From positions 1 to 64,000 of the forward strand of contig NZ_JAKCFB010000041.1 in the NCBI RefSeq assembly GCF_024198235.1: a DNA stretch of 64,000 bases. The letters are read 5' to 3'. The notes beneath the pieces were generated by a model. That model did no database searches, was not told where the DNA came from, and saw nothing but the letters and a program-made list of their open reading frames with translations. Shown here in pieces: positions 55,084-63,448 of this stretch. Within the stretch, counting starts at the first letter, position 1, and each line of letters starts with the position of its first letter. Origin of the DNA: Myxococcus dinghuensis (lineage in GTDB: Bacteria > Myxococcota > Myxococcia > Myxococcales > Myxococcaceae). A program made the position numbers and the translations under genes.

Positions 55084-57261
55084 TCAGGGTGCGGGCGTGT
55101 ACAGGTCCACCGCGGACGTGGAGCCGTTGGACCCCAGGCCCCCGACGATGAGCAGGCGACCCGTGTCCGCCAGCCGCGTCACGGCGGTGTTCGTCAGCGC
55201 GTGGGTCATCGCGCCACCGGAGGTCCATTGTCCCGTCGCGGGGTCGAAGACCTCGGAGGAGGCCAGGAGCCCCACCGAGGCCCCCGCATCTCCACCGAGC
55301 ACCAGCACGCGGCCTGTCCCCAGCACCGACGCCACCGCGCCATAACGGCTGTTCGTCATGGGCGCCACCGTCGTCCACGTGCCCATCGCGGGGTCGTAGA
55401 TCTCCGCCGTCGCCAGCGCGCCGCCCTGCCCCCAGCCGCCAGCCACCAGCACCTTGCCGCCGGGGAGCGACACGGCGATGTGTCCGTAGCGCGTGGCCGC
55501 CATGGGCCCCGTCAACGTCCACTGCCCGGTGTTCAGGTCGTACAGCTCCGCGGTCGCGGTGTCCCCCGACGGCGTCGTGCCTCCCGCGACGAGGATCCTC
55601 CCCGACAGGAGCGGCGTGGCCGTGTGGTTCACGCGTCGCACGTTCATGGTGCCCGTGGCGCGCCAGGTGCCGGACGCGGGGTCGTACAGCTCCGCGGTGG
55701 CGAGCGTGCTGCTGAAGCTGGTCGTCTGCCGGCCTCCCGTCACCAGCACCTGCCCGGAGTCGAGCAGCGTCGCGGTGTGACGCGAGCGCGGCGTGGCCAG
55801 CCCGTTGGTGCTCGCCCAGGTCCCCGACGCCGGGTCATACACCTCCGCGGACGCCAGGTAGAGCGAGGACGTGGACTGCCCGCCCGACACCAGCACCCGC
55901 CCTTGCGACAGCTTCGTCGCCGTGTGGAGGAAGCGAGGCGTGACGAGGCTCCCCGTCGGCGTCCACGTGGCCAGGTGCTCGCTGTAGAGCTCGGCGGTGC
56001 CCAGCGCCGCGCTTCCCGTGGCGGTGCCTCCGACGGCGAGCACCAGGCCCGAGTCGAGCAGCGTGGCCGAGTGGTTGTAGCGCGCGGAGACCAAGGCCGT
56101 CGTCGACCGCCACGGCGGCGTGGGCACGGCGAAGCGCTCGGCCGTGGCGGAGCGCTGCACGCCATCCGGGCTCCCGCCCGCCACGAGCACGTCCCCCTGG
56201 GGGAGCAGCGTCGCGGTGTGCCCCAACCGGCTGGCGCTCATCGGCGCGGCGCTCGTCCAGCGCGAGAGCGTCGGGTCGTAGAGCACCGCGCTCTGGAGAT
56301 AGGGGTCGCCCCCATCCGTGCCGCCCGCGAGGAGCACCTCGCCCGAGTGCAGCAGCGTCGCGGTGTGCTGCGCGCGCGGCTCGGGCAGGAGCTGCGACAC
56401 GGGCGTCCACGTGTTCGCGCTCACGTCGTACAGCTCCGCGTTGCGCGAGGTGGTGATGTCGTCCACGAAGCCCGCCGCCACCAGCACCCTGCCCGACAGC
56501 AACAGCGTGGCGCTGTGACCGGAGCGCGCGGTGAGCATGCTCGCCACCGTCGTCCACACGCCCGTGGCCACGTCATACACCTCCGCGTCCCGCAGGAAGC
56601 TTCCCCGGGGGCCGTTGCGCCCTCCCACCACCAACACCAGTCCGTTGGTCAGCAGCGTCGCGGTGTGCCCCACCCGCGCCCGGCGCAGGCTCCCCGTGCC
56701 CGTCCAGGTCCCCGTCGCCGGGTCGTAGAGCGCCGCGGTGGCGAGCCCCGCCCCCGCGCCGTTCTCCCCGCCCACCACCAGCACCCGCCCGTTGCCCAGG
56801 AGCGTCGCCGTGTGCCCGGAGCGCAGCGTGTCCAGGCTGCCCGTCGACGACCAGCCGTTCGTCGACGCGTCGTAGATCTCCGCCGTCCCCGTGGGAGCCG
56901 CCGCGGAGTCGCCCCCCACCACCAGCACCCGCCCGTCACCCAACAACGTCGCGCTGTGACGCCGCCGGGTCGCGCCCATCGTCCCCGCGGCGATCCACCG
57001 CGAGCCGCTCGCGTCATACAACTCCGCGTTCGTCGCGGATTGGCCACCGGCGACCAGCACCAGGCCGGAGCGCAGCAACGTCGCCGTGTGCTCCATCCGC
57101 TGGAGCGCCATGCTCGCCGTGCCCGTCCAACCCTGCTCCAGTTCCAACCGTGAAACATCTGCTACGTCCGCCGGACCTACAAAATCCTCGTGTGAGCAGC
57201 CCGCCTGGACGAGCGCCATCGACAGCACGGCCAGCAGGCCGAGCCCGGAACATCGATTCAT
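55084..57261 (-). CDS. Kelch-repeat lipoprotein with fourteen motifs
   Basis: A 725-residue lipoprotein (VQAGC, Cys22). After a 35-residue leader it consists of fourteen kelch-type repeats of the form ...RHTATLLxxGxVLVVGG... followed by AELYDPATGTW-like strands, about 48 residues each. Fourteen could build two seven-bladed beta-propellers. Kelch lipoproteins are frequent in myxobacteria and may bind glycans or proteins at the surface, sometimes as galactose-oxidase-like folds without the copper site; the Tyr-Cys pair of galactose oxidase is not visible here. ATG 57261 follows AAGGACC. The gene is isolated by a terminator on its 3' side. Confidence 0.9.
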   Translation of the reverse strand: MNRCSGLGLLAVLSMALVQAGCSHEDFVGPADVADVSRLELEQGWTGTASMALQRMEHTATLLRSGLVLVAGGQSATNAELYDASGSRWIAAGTMGATRRRHSATLLGDGRVLVVGGDSAAAPTGTAEIYDASTNGWSSTGSLDTLRSGHTATLLGNGRVLVVGGENGAGAGLATAALYDPATGTWTGTGSLRRARVGHTATLLTNGLVLVVGGRNGPRGSFLRDAEVYDVATGVWTTVASMLTARSGHSATLLLSGRVLVAAGFVDDITTSRNAELYDVSANTWTPVSQLLPEPRAQHTATLLHSGEVLLAGGTDGGDPYLQSAVLYDPTLSRWTSAAPMSASRLGHTATLLPQGDVLVAGGSPDGVQRSATAERFAVPTPPWRSTTALVSARYNHSATLLDSGLVLAVGGTATGSAALGTAELYSEHLATWTPTGSLVTPRFLHTATKLSQGRVLVSGGQSTSSLYLASAEVYDPASGTWASTNGLATPRSRHTATLLDSGQVLVTGGRQTTSFSSTLATAELYDPASGTWRATGTMNVRRVNHTATPLLSGRILVAGGTTPSGDTATAELYDLNTGQWTLTGPMAATRYGHIAVSLPGGKVLVAGGWGQGGALATAEIYDPAMGTWTTVAPMTNSRYGAVASVLGTGRVLVLGGDAGASVGLLASSEVFDPATGQWTSGGAMTHALTNTAVTRLADTGRLLIVGGLGSNGSTSAVDLYTPAP

Positions 57262-57387
57262 GAGTGGGGGTCCTTTCCTTGGGGGGGAGTGCCGCGACAG
57301 GCGCACGCGGCGGCCCATACCCCAGACCCGAAGACCGAGGCCAATCCCTGTCAGGAAAAGATGAGCACCCACCCGACCCGACAGATG

Positions 57388-57402
57388 GGGTTGATACAAC
57401 CC
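57388..57402. promoter_or_regulatory. Palindrome GGGTTG-ATA-CAACCC between ABC operon and kelch gene
   Basis: A perfect 6-3-6 inverted repeat lies 45 bp after the stop of the second ABC permease and about 127 bp upstream of the kelch ATG. It could be a terminator stem or a dimer operator; no T-run follows it on either strand. Confidence 0.3.
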
Positions 57403-57446
57403 ACTGAGTCCGTCTCGTGACGCACGCTCACCCAGCGTGCGAGCGA

Positions 57447-58250
57447 CTAGCTGCTGGCGGAGGTGTAGTGGCCGATGGAGTAGCGCCAGACGCGCCGCGC
57501 CAGCCACGCGAACACGAGCGAGCCACCCACGGCGCCCACGAGCGAGAGCAGCGGGAGCCGGCCCAGCATGGCCTCCGCGGGGAACGTGGTCATCAACGCC
57601 AGGGGGATGATGTACGTGAAGAGGAACGTCAGCGAGCCCCGCGCCACGCCCTTGAACACGCTGGAGGGCCAGCGCGCGAAGTCGAAGATGGACGTGAACA
57701 GGTAGGTGAGGTTGTCCACGCGCACGACGAAGAAGGCGGCGCTCACCGTGAGGATCCACAGCGAGTACAAGAGCAGCGTGCTCGTGCCCAGGAGCACCAC
57801 GGACGCCAGCATCCCCGTGAGCGACGGCGGCCGGCCCAGGAGCCAGAACGCGTAGGCGAACAGGGCCACGCCGGTGAGCACGTTGAAGGCGCGCCAGGGC
57901 AGGAAGCGCTGGGTGGACACGAGGAACTGCGCGTCCGCGGGCTTGAGCAGCACGAAGTCCAGCGTGCCCTTGCGGATGTGCTCCACCACGCCGGTGAGGC
58001 TGGGGTTGATGGCCCCCTCCAGGAGCCCCTGCAGCAGCGTGAACCAGCCCACCACGAGCAGGGCCTCGCCGAAGCTCCAGCCCTCCACCTCCGGCCGCTT
58101 GCCGTACACGACGAACAGCGGCGCCAGCGCGGTGAAGATCCAGAAGAGAGACGTCACCCCCTCCGTGAAGAAGTCCGCGCGGTACTGGAGGGCCTGGAGC
58201 CCCGAGGCCTTGAGCTGCACACCGAGCAGTCGCAGATAGCGCCGAACCAT
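57447..58250 (-). CDS. ABC-2 type transporter permease (DUF990-like), second subunit
   Basis: A 267-residue integral membrane protein with six hydrophobic helices. The N-terminus MVRRYLRLLGVQLKASGLQA and GTLDFVLLKPADAQFLVS near residue 95 resemble the ABC-2 permeases in DUF990 operons; similar segments occur in the other permease. It lies third in an operon after the ATPase and first permease, 4 bp downstream of the latter. The three proteins form a heterodimeric-permease exporter of unknown substrate. ATG 58250 begins a standard cytosolic N-terminus. Confidence 0.9.
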   Translation of the reverse strand: MVRRYLRLLGVQLKASGLQALQYRADFFTEGVTSLFWIFTALAPLFVVYGKRPEVEGWSFGEALLVVGWFTLLQGLLEGAINPSLTGVVEHIRKGTLDFVLLKPADAQFLVSTQRFLPWRAFNVLTGVALFAYAFWLLGRPPSLTGMLASVVLLGTSTLLLYSLWILTVSAAFFVVRVDNLTYLFTSIFDFARWPSSVFKGVARGSLTFLFTYIIPLALMTTFPAEAMLGRLPLLSLVGAVGGSLVFAWLARRVWRYSIGHYTSASS

Positions 58251-58254
58251 GCCC

Positions 58255-59058
58255 CTACCCTCCGAACGCCGCGAAGCGCTTCACGCCGTGGCGCCACAGC
58301 CCCATCGCGATGACGAACATGGCCACCACCCACGCCCACTGCCGCGCGAGCAACCCCAGCGCCGTGGGCAGGTCGTGCGCCCCGGTCATCATCTCCACCG
58401 GCAACCCCATCTGATAACGGAACGGCAGCCAGTCGATGACGGCGCGCAACCCGCCGGGCAGCAGCTCCACCGGGAACATGTAGCCGGAGCAGACGAAGAA
58501 GAGGACCATCCACACCTCCATCATCTTCTGGCTGCTGTCCATGAAGAGGCTCAGCGCGCCCAGCGCGATGTTGGCCATGAAGGTGATGGCCCAGCCGCCC
58601 ACCAGGGCGACGAGGAACAGACCCCAGCCCAGGGCCGTCTGGGGAATGGCCTTGGCGCCCACCAGCACCACGCTCGTCACCACGACGGGCGCGGCCACGA
58701 CCAGGCGCATGGGGATGCCGGCCACGTTCTCCGACGCGTAGGCCCACAGCGGGGAGATGGGGCGCAACAGGCGCATGGACAGCGTGCCCTGCTTCACCTC
58801 CCAGTTGATGAGCCACGCGGCCCACGCGCTGGTGAGCTGACGCACCGCGAAGGTGGCGAGGAAGTAGCCCACGAAGTCCTCTCGCCCGTAGTTCCCCACC
58901 GGCGCGGTCTTCGCCACCGCCATCCACAGCACCATGTTCACCAGCGGCATGGTGGTGGACAGCACCCACACGAGCATCTCCGCGCGGTAGGCCACCGCCT
59001 CCGCGAACCCCACGCGCAGCATGGTGGGCAGGGCGCGCGCCACGGTCCGCAGGCTCAT
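58255..59058 (-). CDS. ABC-2 type transporter permease, first subunit
   Basis: A 267-residue membrane protein with six helices, paralogous to the next gene. MSLRTVARALPTMLRVGFAE, then the elbow helix, and GTLSMRLLRPISPLWAYASEN near residue 95, matching the position of GTLDFVLLKP in the partner. MFPVELLPGGLRAVIDWLPF near 205 is the loop before the last helices. Its start overlaps the ATPase stop by 4 bp, so it is translationally coupled. With its neighbour it would form the membrane channel of an exporter. Confidence 0.9.
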   Translation of the reverse strand: MSLRTVARALPTMLRVGFAEAVAYRAEMLVWVLSTTMPLVNMVLWMAVAKTAPVGNYGREDFVGYFLATFAVRQLTSAWAAWLINWEVKQGTLSMRLLRPISPLWAYASENVAGIPMRLVVAAPVVVTSVVLVGAKAIPQTALGWGLFLVALVGGWAITFMANIALGALSLFMDSSQKMMEVWMVLFFVCSGYMFPVELLPGGLRAVIDWLPFRYQMGLPVEMMTGAHDLPTALGLLARQWAWVVAMFVIAMGLWRHGVKRFAAFGG

Positions 59059-60083
59059 GCCGGCACCGACTCCCCGGCGGAGGCCGCCTCCGCCTCCGCC
59101 TGCTGCCTGCGCGCCTTGTTCTCCGCGAACAGCTCGCTCATGACCTCCTCCAGCGGCGCGTTCTCCACCGTGAGGTCCGTCACCGGCAGGCCGGACAGGG
59201 CGCGGGAGATGGTCGCGTTGACCGCGTCCTGCCGCACCTGGAGCACCGCCGTCCCCGCCTCGTGTGTCACCACCTTGCCCAGGGGGGCCAGCCGCGCGCC
59301 GTCCACCTCCTCCGCCAGCCGCAGCACCACGCGCTTCTCCGGGCGCACCCGCTGCACCAGCGCGTCCAGGCTGCCGTCGTAGGACAAGAGCCCCTTGTCG
59401 ATGACGATGACGCGCGGGCACAGGGCCGCCACGTCGTCCATGTAGTGGCTGGTGAGGATGAGGGTGGCGCCGTACTTCTCGTTGTACTCCTTGATGAACG
59501 TCCGCATGGTGGCCTGCATGGAGACGTCCAGGCCGATGGTGGGCTCGTCGAGGAACAGCACCCGGGGCCGGTGGATGAGGGCCGCGGCCAGCTCGCACTT
59601 CATGCGCTCGCCCAGGGACAGCTGCCGGGTGGGCTTGCCGATGAGGTCGCTTATCTCCAGCAGGGACACCAGTTCGTCCAACGTCTGCTTGTATTGGACG
59701 GCGGGCACGTCGTAGATGGCGCGATTGAGTTCGAACGTCTCCGCCGGCGGCAGGTCCCAGAGGAGCTGCTGCTTCTGCCCCATGACCAGCATGATCTTCT
59801 TGAGGAACGCCTCCTCGCGCAGCCGGGGCACGTGGCCATCCACCCGCACCTCGCCCTCGGAGGGGTGGAGCAGGCCGGAGAGGACCTTGAGCGTGGTCGT
59901 CTTGCCCGCGCCGTTGGGCCCCAGGAAGCCCACGCGCTCGCCGGGGCGGATGTCGAAGGAGATGCCATCCACGGCCTTGACGGTGGAGTAGGTCCGGTGG
60001 ACGAGCGAGCGCAGGGCCGCCTTGAGGCCTGGCGGACGCTTGTGGACTTTGTAGTGCTTGCGCAGGCCGTGGACGGAGATCAT
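59055..60083 (-). CDS. ABC transporter ATP-binding protein
   Basis: A 342-residue ABC ATPase: Walker A GPNGAGKTTTLK (about residues 55-66), Q-loop in MGQKQQLLWDLP, signature QLSLGERMKCELAAAL (about 154-169), Walker B VLFLDEPTIGLD (about 176-187) and H-loop TSHYMDD. The C-terminal 100 residues form a regulatory domain typical of DUF990-linked ATPases. It is the first gene of a three-gene exporter operon and overlaps the first permease by 4 bp. ATG 60083 is listed; the ribosome-binding site is weak. It diverges from the Rsm22-like gene. Confidence 0.94.
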   Translation of the reverse strand: MISVHGLRKHYKVHKRPPGLKAALRSLVHRTYSTVKAVDGISFDIRPGERVGFLGPNGAGKTTTLKVLSGLLHPSEGEVRVDGHVPRLREEAFLKKIMLVMGQKQQLLWDLPPAETFELNRAIYDVPAVQYKQTLDELVSLLEISDLIGKPTRQLSLGERMKCELAAALIHRPRVLFLDEPTIGLDVSMQATMRTFIKEYNEKYGATLILTSHYMDDVAALCPRVIVIDKGLLSYDGSLDALVQRVRPEKRVVLRLAEEVDGARLAPLGKVVTHEAGTAVLQVRQDAVNATISRALSGLPVTDLTVENAPLEEVMSELFAENKARRQQAEAEAASAGESVPA

Positions 60084-60212
60084 GTGCGACAAGGGTTTAA
60101 CGCGGACGCCCCCGGGTGGCGATCGCGGAGTTGAGGGAGTGGTGGTGCGACAACGGGTTGACACGAGCGCCGACCGGGAGGCGCTCCCTGGGATGGATGA
60201 AGGCCTGGCGGG

Positions 60213-61421
60213 ATGAGCAACGCATACAGCAAGGACCTGGAGCGGTGGATGCCGCGGCTCATCGCCGTGTGGCGCGCCTCGCGCGGCCGGGGTGACGGAC
60301 CGGAGACGCGGCTGACGCCCCAGGAGGTGAAGGAGGTCGCCGCGGGCGTGCGGCAATTGTCGCTCGGGTTGACGCGGGAGCGGCAGTTGGCGGGCGCGCG
60401 GTACATGGACGACCCGAAGCTCCTGGGCGCCTACCTGCTGTTCTACTGGCCGGTGTCCTATGCCCAGGCCCGGCAGGTGCTGGGCGAGCTGCCGAACCGG
60501 CCCCGGCAGGCCCTGGACCTGGGCAGCGGCCCGGGCCCGGTGGCCTTCGCCGCGCTGGACGCGGGCGCGGGCGAGGTGACGGCGGCGGACCGGAGCAAGG
60601 CGGCGCTCAACCTGGCGCGCGCGCTGGCCACGGAGGCCGGCGAGGCCCTGGCCACCCGTGAATGGGACCCGACGAAGAAGGCCGCCGCCCTGCCGGAGGG
60701 ACAGTTCGACCTCGTGACGATGGGGCACGTGGTGAACGAGCTGTACGGCACGGGCGACGCGGCGACGGCGCCCCGCGCGGCGCTGCTGGAGGCGGTGCTC
60801 GCGAAGGTGAAGCGCGGCGGCAGCCTGCTGGTGATGGAGCCGGCGCTGCGCGAGACGAGCCGGGGCCTGCTGCACGTGCGCGACGCCATGGTCGCGAAGG
60901 GCTACGCGGTGCGCGCGCCGTGCATGTACCGGGGCCCGTGTCCCGCGCTGGTGAAGGAGTCGGACTGGTGCCACGCGGAGCGGGCCTGGCCCATGCCGCG
61001 CGTGGTGGAGGAGCTGGCGCGCGCGGCGAGCCTGCACAAGGAGGCGCTGAAGATGAGCTACCTCGTGCTGGCGCCCAAGGACGAGGACTGGCCGACGCTG
61101 CCCCCCGGCAAGCTGTTCCGCATCGTCTCCGAGTCGCTCGAGGGCAAGGGGCGCCAGCGCTACATCGGCTGCGGCCCGGACGGCCGCGTGGGCCTGGCCA
61201 TGCAGGAGCGCCACCGCACGGAGAAGAACGACCGGTTCTTCCAACTCAACCGCGGCGACGTCATCGCGGTGACGCAGACGGAGCCCAAGGGCGACGGGCT
61301 CGCGCTGGACGACCGCTCGGAGGTCCGCATGGTCGCCGCCGCGGGCCGGGGCGTGCCTCCGTCCCCGAAGGAGGAGACACCACCGACTCCCCCGACGACG
61401 ACGGACAGCTCCACCCGCTGA
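60213..61421 (+). CDS. Rsm22-like SAM-dependent methyltransferase
   Basis: A 402-residue protein. Motif I is ALDLGSGPGPVAFAALDAG (about residues 99-117), with DLVTMGHVVNEL near 165. Residues about 190-255 carry the Rsm22 signature LVMEPALRETSRGLLHVRD, then APCMYRGPCPAL and SDWCHAERAWPMP, with a Cys cluster (two in CMYRGPC, one in DWCH) that in the family ligates an iron-sulfur cluster. Rsm22 proteins are tied to mitochondrial small ribosomal subunit assembly; bacterial homologues are uncharacterised. The C-terminal beta region ends in a proline-rich tail. It diverges from the ABC operon and is followed by a bidirectional terminator. Confidence 0.88.
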   Translation: MSNAYSKDLERWMPRLIAVWRASRGRGDGPETRLTPQEVKEVAAGVRQLSLGLTRERQLAGARYMDDPKLLGAYLLFYWPVSYAQARQVLGELPNRPRQALDLGSGPGPVAFAALDAGAGEVTAADRSKAALNLARALATEAGEALATREWDPTKKAAALPEGQFDLVTMGHVVNELYGTGDAATAPRAALLEAVLAKVKRGGSLLVMEPALRETSRGLLHVRDAMVAKGYAVRAPCMYRGPCPALVKESDWCHAERAWPMPRVVEELARAASLHKEALKMSYLVLAPKDEDWPTLPPGKLFRIVSESLEGKGRQRYIGCGPDGRVGLAMQERHRTEKNDRFFQLNRGDVIAVTQTEPKGDGLALDDRSEVRMVAAAGRGVPPSPKEETPPTPPTTTDSSTR

Positions 61422-61476
61422 GGGCGGTGCTGGGTCCGCGGGCATGCCATCCGGAGCGTGCCCACCCGGAAGCAGG

Positions 61477-61509
61477 CGCGGTCGACGAAGTCCCTCGACG
61501 TCGACCGCG
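61477..61509. terminator. Perfect 11-bp hairpin between convergent genes
   Basis: CGCGGTCGACG (61477-61487) and CGTCGACCGCG (61499-61509) pair round an 11-base loop, in the gap between the Rsm22-like gene (plus, ends 61421) and a small minus-strand gene (ends 61524). A bidirectional terminator role is likely. Confidence 0.65.
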
Positions 61510-61523
61510 CGGTGCGGAGCGGC

Positions 61524-61715
61524 TCAGGCGCGGTGCTGGGCGTAGGCGCCCGTGAGCACGTCGCGCATGTGGCGGAACGCCTTCACGCTGTCCTCCATGG
61601 CGCTCAGCGTGCCCTGGAGCAGGACGGTGGCCTGGACCCGGATGACCTGGATGCGACCGGGACGGGGCGTGGCGTCGGCGGGAGGCGGGGTGTTCATGAG
61701 GGAGGCGATGTTCAT
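61524..61715 (-). CDS. 63-aa hypothetical protein
   Basis: The small protein MNIASLMNTPPPADATPRPG continues with RIQVIRVQATVLLQGTLSAM and EDSVKAFRHMRDVLTGAYAQ, predicted to form one amphipathic helix with an N-terminal disordered lead. No family is recognised. GGAG lies about 9 bp before the ATG at 61715, and the coding statistics fit the genome, so I keep it. A longer frame with earlier start (61766) is less likely. It has its own 253-bp upstream region shared divergently with the peptidase gene. Its size suits an adaptor or regulator, but that is speculation. Confidence 0.5.
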   Translation of the reverse strand: MNIASLMNTPPPADATPRPGRIQVIRVQATVLLQGTLSAMEDSVKAFRHMRDVLTGAYAQHRA

Positions 61716-61968
61716 GGGGCACTCCAGGGGCGTGGGTTCGCGAGACAGCATCCATCCCTCCCGCAAACGCCGCGTCGCACCCAGGCAACTTCGCCGTCAC
61801 ATCCCACTCGCACGCCTCCCGGGGCGGCATGCGTGTGGCGTGCTCGACAGTCTCCCACGCGGACGTCCAGGCGCGGGGCGCCGGCGACCCCGCACCGCCC
61901 CACCCGTGGGCCGTGCCAGGGAACGGCTCTGGTAGGTTCCCGCGGGAACACGCCGTCACGGAAGGCGC

Positions 61969-62937
61969 ATGTCCGAGTCCAGCCCGTCCCCGAGAGCCCT
62001 GTATCCCCCCCTCGAGCCCTATCGGATGGGGCGCCTGCGGGTGTCCTCCCTCCACGAGCTGTACTTCGAGGAGTGTGGCAATCCCCGGGGCAAGCCCGCG
62101 CTCTTCGTCCACGGGGGGCCGGGTGGCGGCACGGACGCGCGGCAGCGGCGCTTCTTCGACCCGGCCGCGTACCGCATCATCCTCTTCGACCAGCGGGGCT
62201 GTGGCCGCAGCACGCCCCACGCGAGCCTCGAGGAGAACACGACCTGGGACCTCGTCGCCGACATGGAGAAGCTGCGCGTCCACCTGGACCTCGAGCGCTG
62301 GCAGCTGTTCGGCGGCTCCTGGGGCAGCACCCTGGCGCTGGCCTACGCACAGACGCATCCCGAGCGCGTGTCGGAGCTGGTGCTGCGCGGCATCTTCCTG
62401 CTGCGCCAGCAGGAGCTTGACTGGTTCTACCAGCGCGGCGCCAGCGCGCTGTTCCCGGACGCGTGGGCGCACTACCTGGCCCCCATCCCGCCGGAGGAGC
62501 GCGGCGACCTGCTCGGCGCCTACCACCGCCGGCTGACGGGCGCGGACCCGGTGGCGCGCCAGGAGGCGGCGCGGGCCTGGAGCATCTGGGAGGCCCGCAC
62601 CAGCTACCTGCGCCCCAACGCGGAGCTGGTGGCGCGCAACGCCGGGGACACGTTCGCCCTCGCGTTCGCGCGCATCGAAAGCCACTACTTCGTGAACCGG
62701 GGCTTCCTGCGCTCCGACGCGCAGCTGCTCGACGACGTGCACCGCATCCGCCACATCCCCGGAGTCATCGTCCAGGGCCGCTACGACGTCGTGTGCCCCA
62801 TGGAGAGCGCCTGGGCGCTGCACGAGGCCTGGCCGGAGGCGGAGTTCGTCGTCGTCCCGGACGCGGGCCACTCCGCCAACGAGCCGGGGACCACGTCCGC
62901 GCTGCTCGACGCCACGGACCGGTTCCGCGCGCGCTGA
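61969..62937 (+). CDS. pip: Proline iminopeptidase
   Basis: A 322-residue alpha/beta hydrolase with the prolyl aminopeptidase hallmarks YFEECGNPRGKPALFVHGGP and the oxyanion HGGPGGG (about residues 44-50). DQRGCGRSTPH follows near 75, nucleophile elbow GGSWGSTLALAYAQ (Ser about 113), and the Asp/His pair in VQGRYDVVCP and DAGHSANEPG. It removes N-terminal proline from peptides in the cytosol. The size matches the family I proline iminopeptidases. ATG 61969 begins the protein. It is followed by the DUF697-like gene after 58 bp. Confidence 0.94.
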   Translation: MSESSPSPRALYPPLEPYRMGRLRVSSLHELYFEECGNPRGKPALFVHGGPGGGTDARQRRFFDPAAYRIILFDQRGCGRSTPHASLEENTTWDLVADMEKLRVHLDLERWQLFGGSWGSTLALAYAQTHPERVSELVLRGIFLLRQQELDWFYQRGASALFPDAWAHYLAPIPPEERGDLLGAYHRRLTGADPVARQEAARAWSIWEARTSYLRPNAELVARNAGDTFALAFARIESHYFVNRGFLRSDAQLLDDVHRIRHIPGVIVQGRYDVVCPMESAWALHEAWPEAEFVVVPDAGHSANEPGTTSALLDATDRFRAR

Positions 62938-62995
62938 GCGGCGCGGCGGTGATGGGCTATGGTGGGCCGTGAACCCTGGAACGGGAGCACGACCC

Positions 62996-63442
62996 ATGTC
63001 CGCAGAGAAGAGCGCTCGTAGCTGGGTGGAGGAGAGCGCCCTGCGCGCCGCCGGCGCCGCCGCCATCCCCATCCCCGTGCCGGGCGCGCACACCGCGCTC
63101 ACGTCCGCCATCGAGGCGTACATGATCTACCACGTGGCCGGCATCTACGGAGAGAAGCTCAGCCTGGGCGAGTCGCTCGGGCTCATCCCCACGCTGGGCG
63201 CGGGCATCGTCGCGCGCAAGGCGGCGAGCGCCGTCGTGGGCGAGACGGTGGGCTGGATTCCCGTCGCCGGCTGGCTGCTCAAGGGCGCCGCCAGCGGCGG
63301 CACCGCGTTCGCCATGGGCGTCGCCGCCGTGAGCTACTTCGAGAAGAAGTACCCGGGCCGCGAGGCCATCCCCTTCGACACCGTGTCCATCAAGGACTGG
63401 GTCAAGGCGGCGCTCACGCACCTGGGCGTCAAGGCGAGGTAG
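62996..63442 (+). CDS. DUF697-like small hydrophobic protein
   Basis: The 148-residue product MSAEKSARSWVEESALRAAG has glycine/alanine-rich hydrophobic segments at about 17-38, 72-104 and 108-118. The motif AIPIPVPGAHTALTSAIEAYMIYHVAGIYGEKLS recalls the DUF697 domain found near YcjF and Era-like GTPases. Family proteins associate with membranes and are of unclear function. GGGAG precedes ATG 62996; an earlier ATG at 62969 was rejected. It ends 6 bp from the convergent M20 gene. No GTPase gene is adjacent. Confidence 0.68.
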   Translation: MSAEKSARSWVEESALRAAGAAAIPIPVPGAHTALTSAIEAYMIYHVAGIYGEKLSLGESLGLIPTLGAGIVARKAASAVVGETVGWIPVAGWLLKGAASGGTAFAMGVAAVSYFEKKYPGREAIPFDTVSIKDWVKAALTHLGVKAR

Positions 63443-63448
63443 CCGCCG

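Noticed and set aside
54466-57153. An 895-codon open frame on the plus strand
   Set aside because: Antisense to the kelch lipoprotein; its apparent repeats mirror the kelch repeats.
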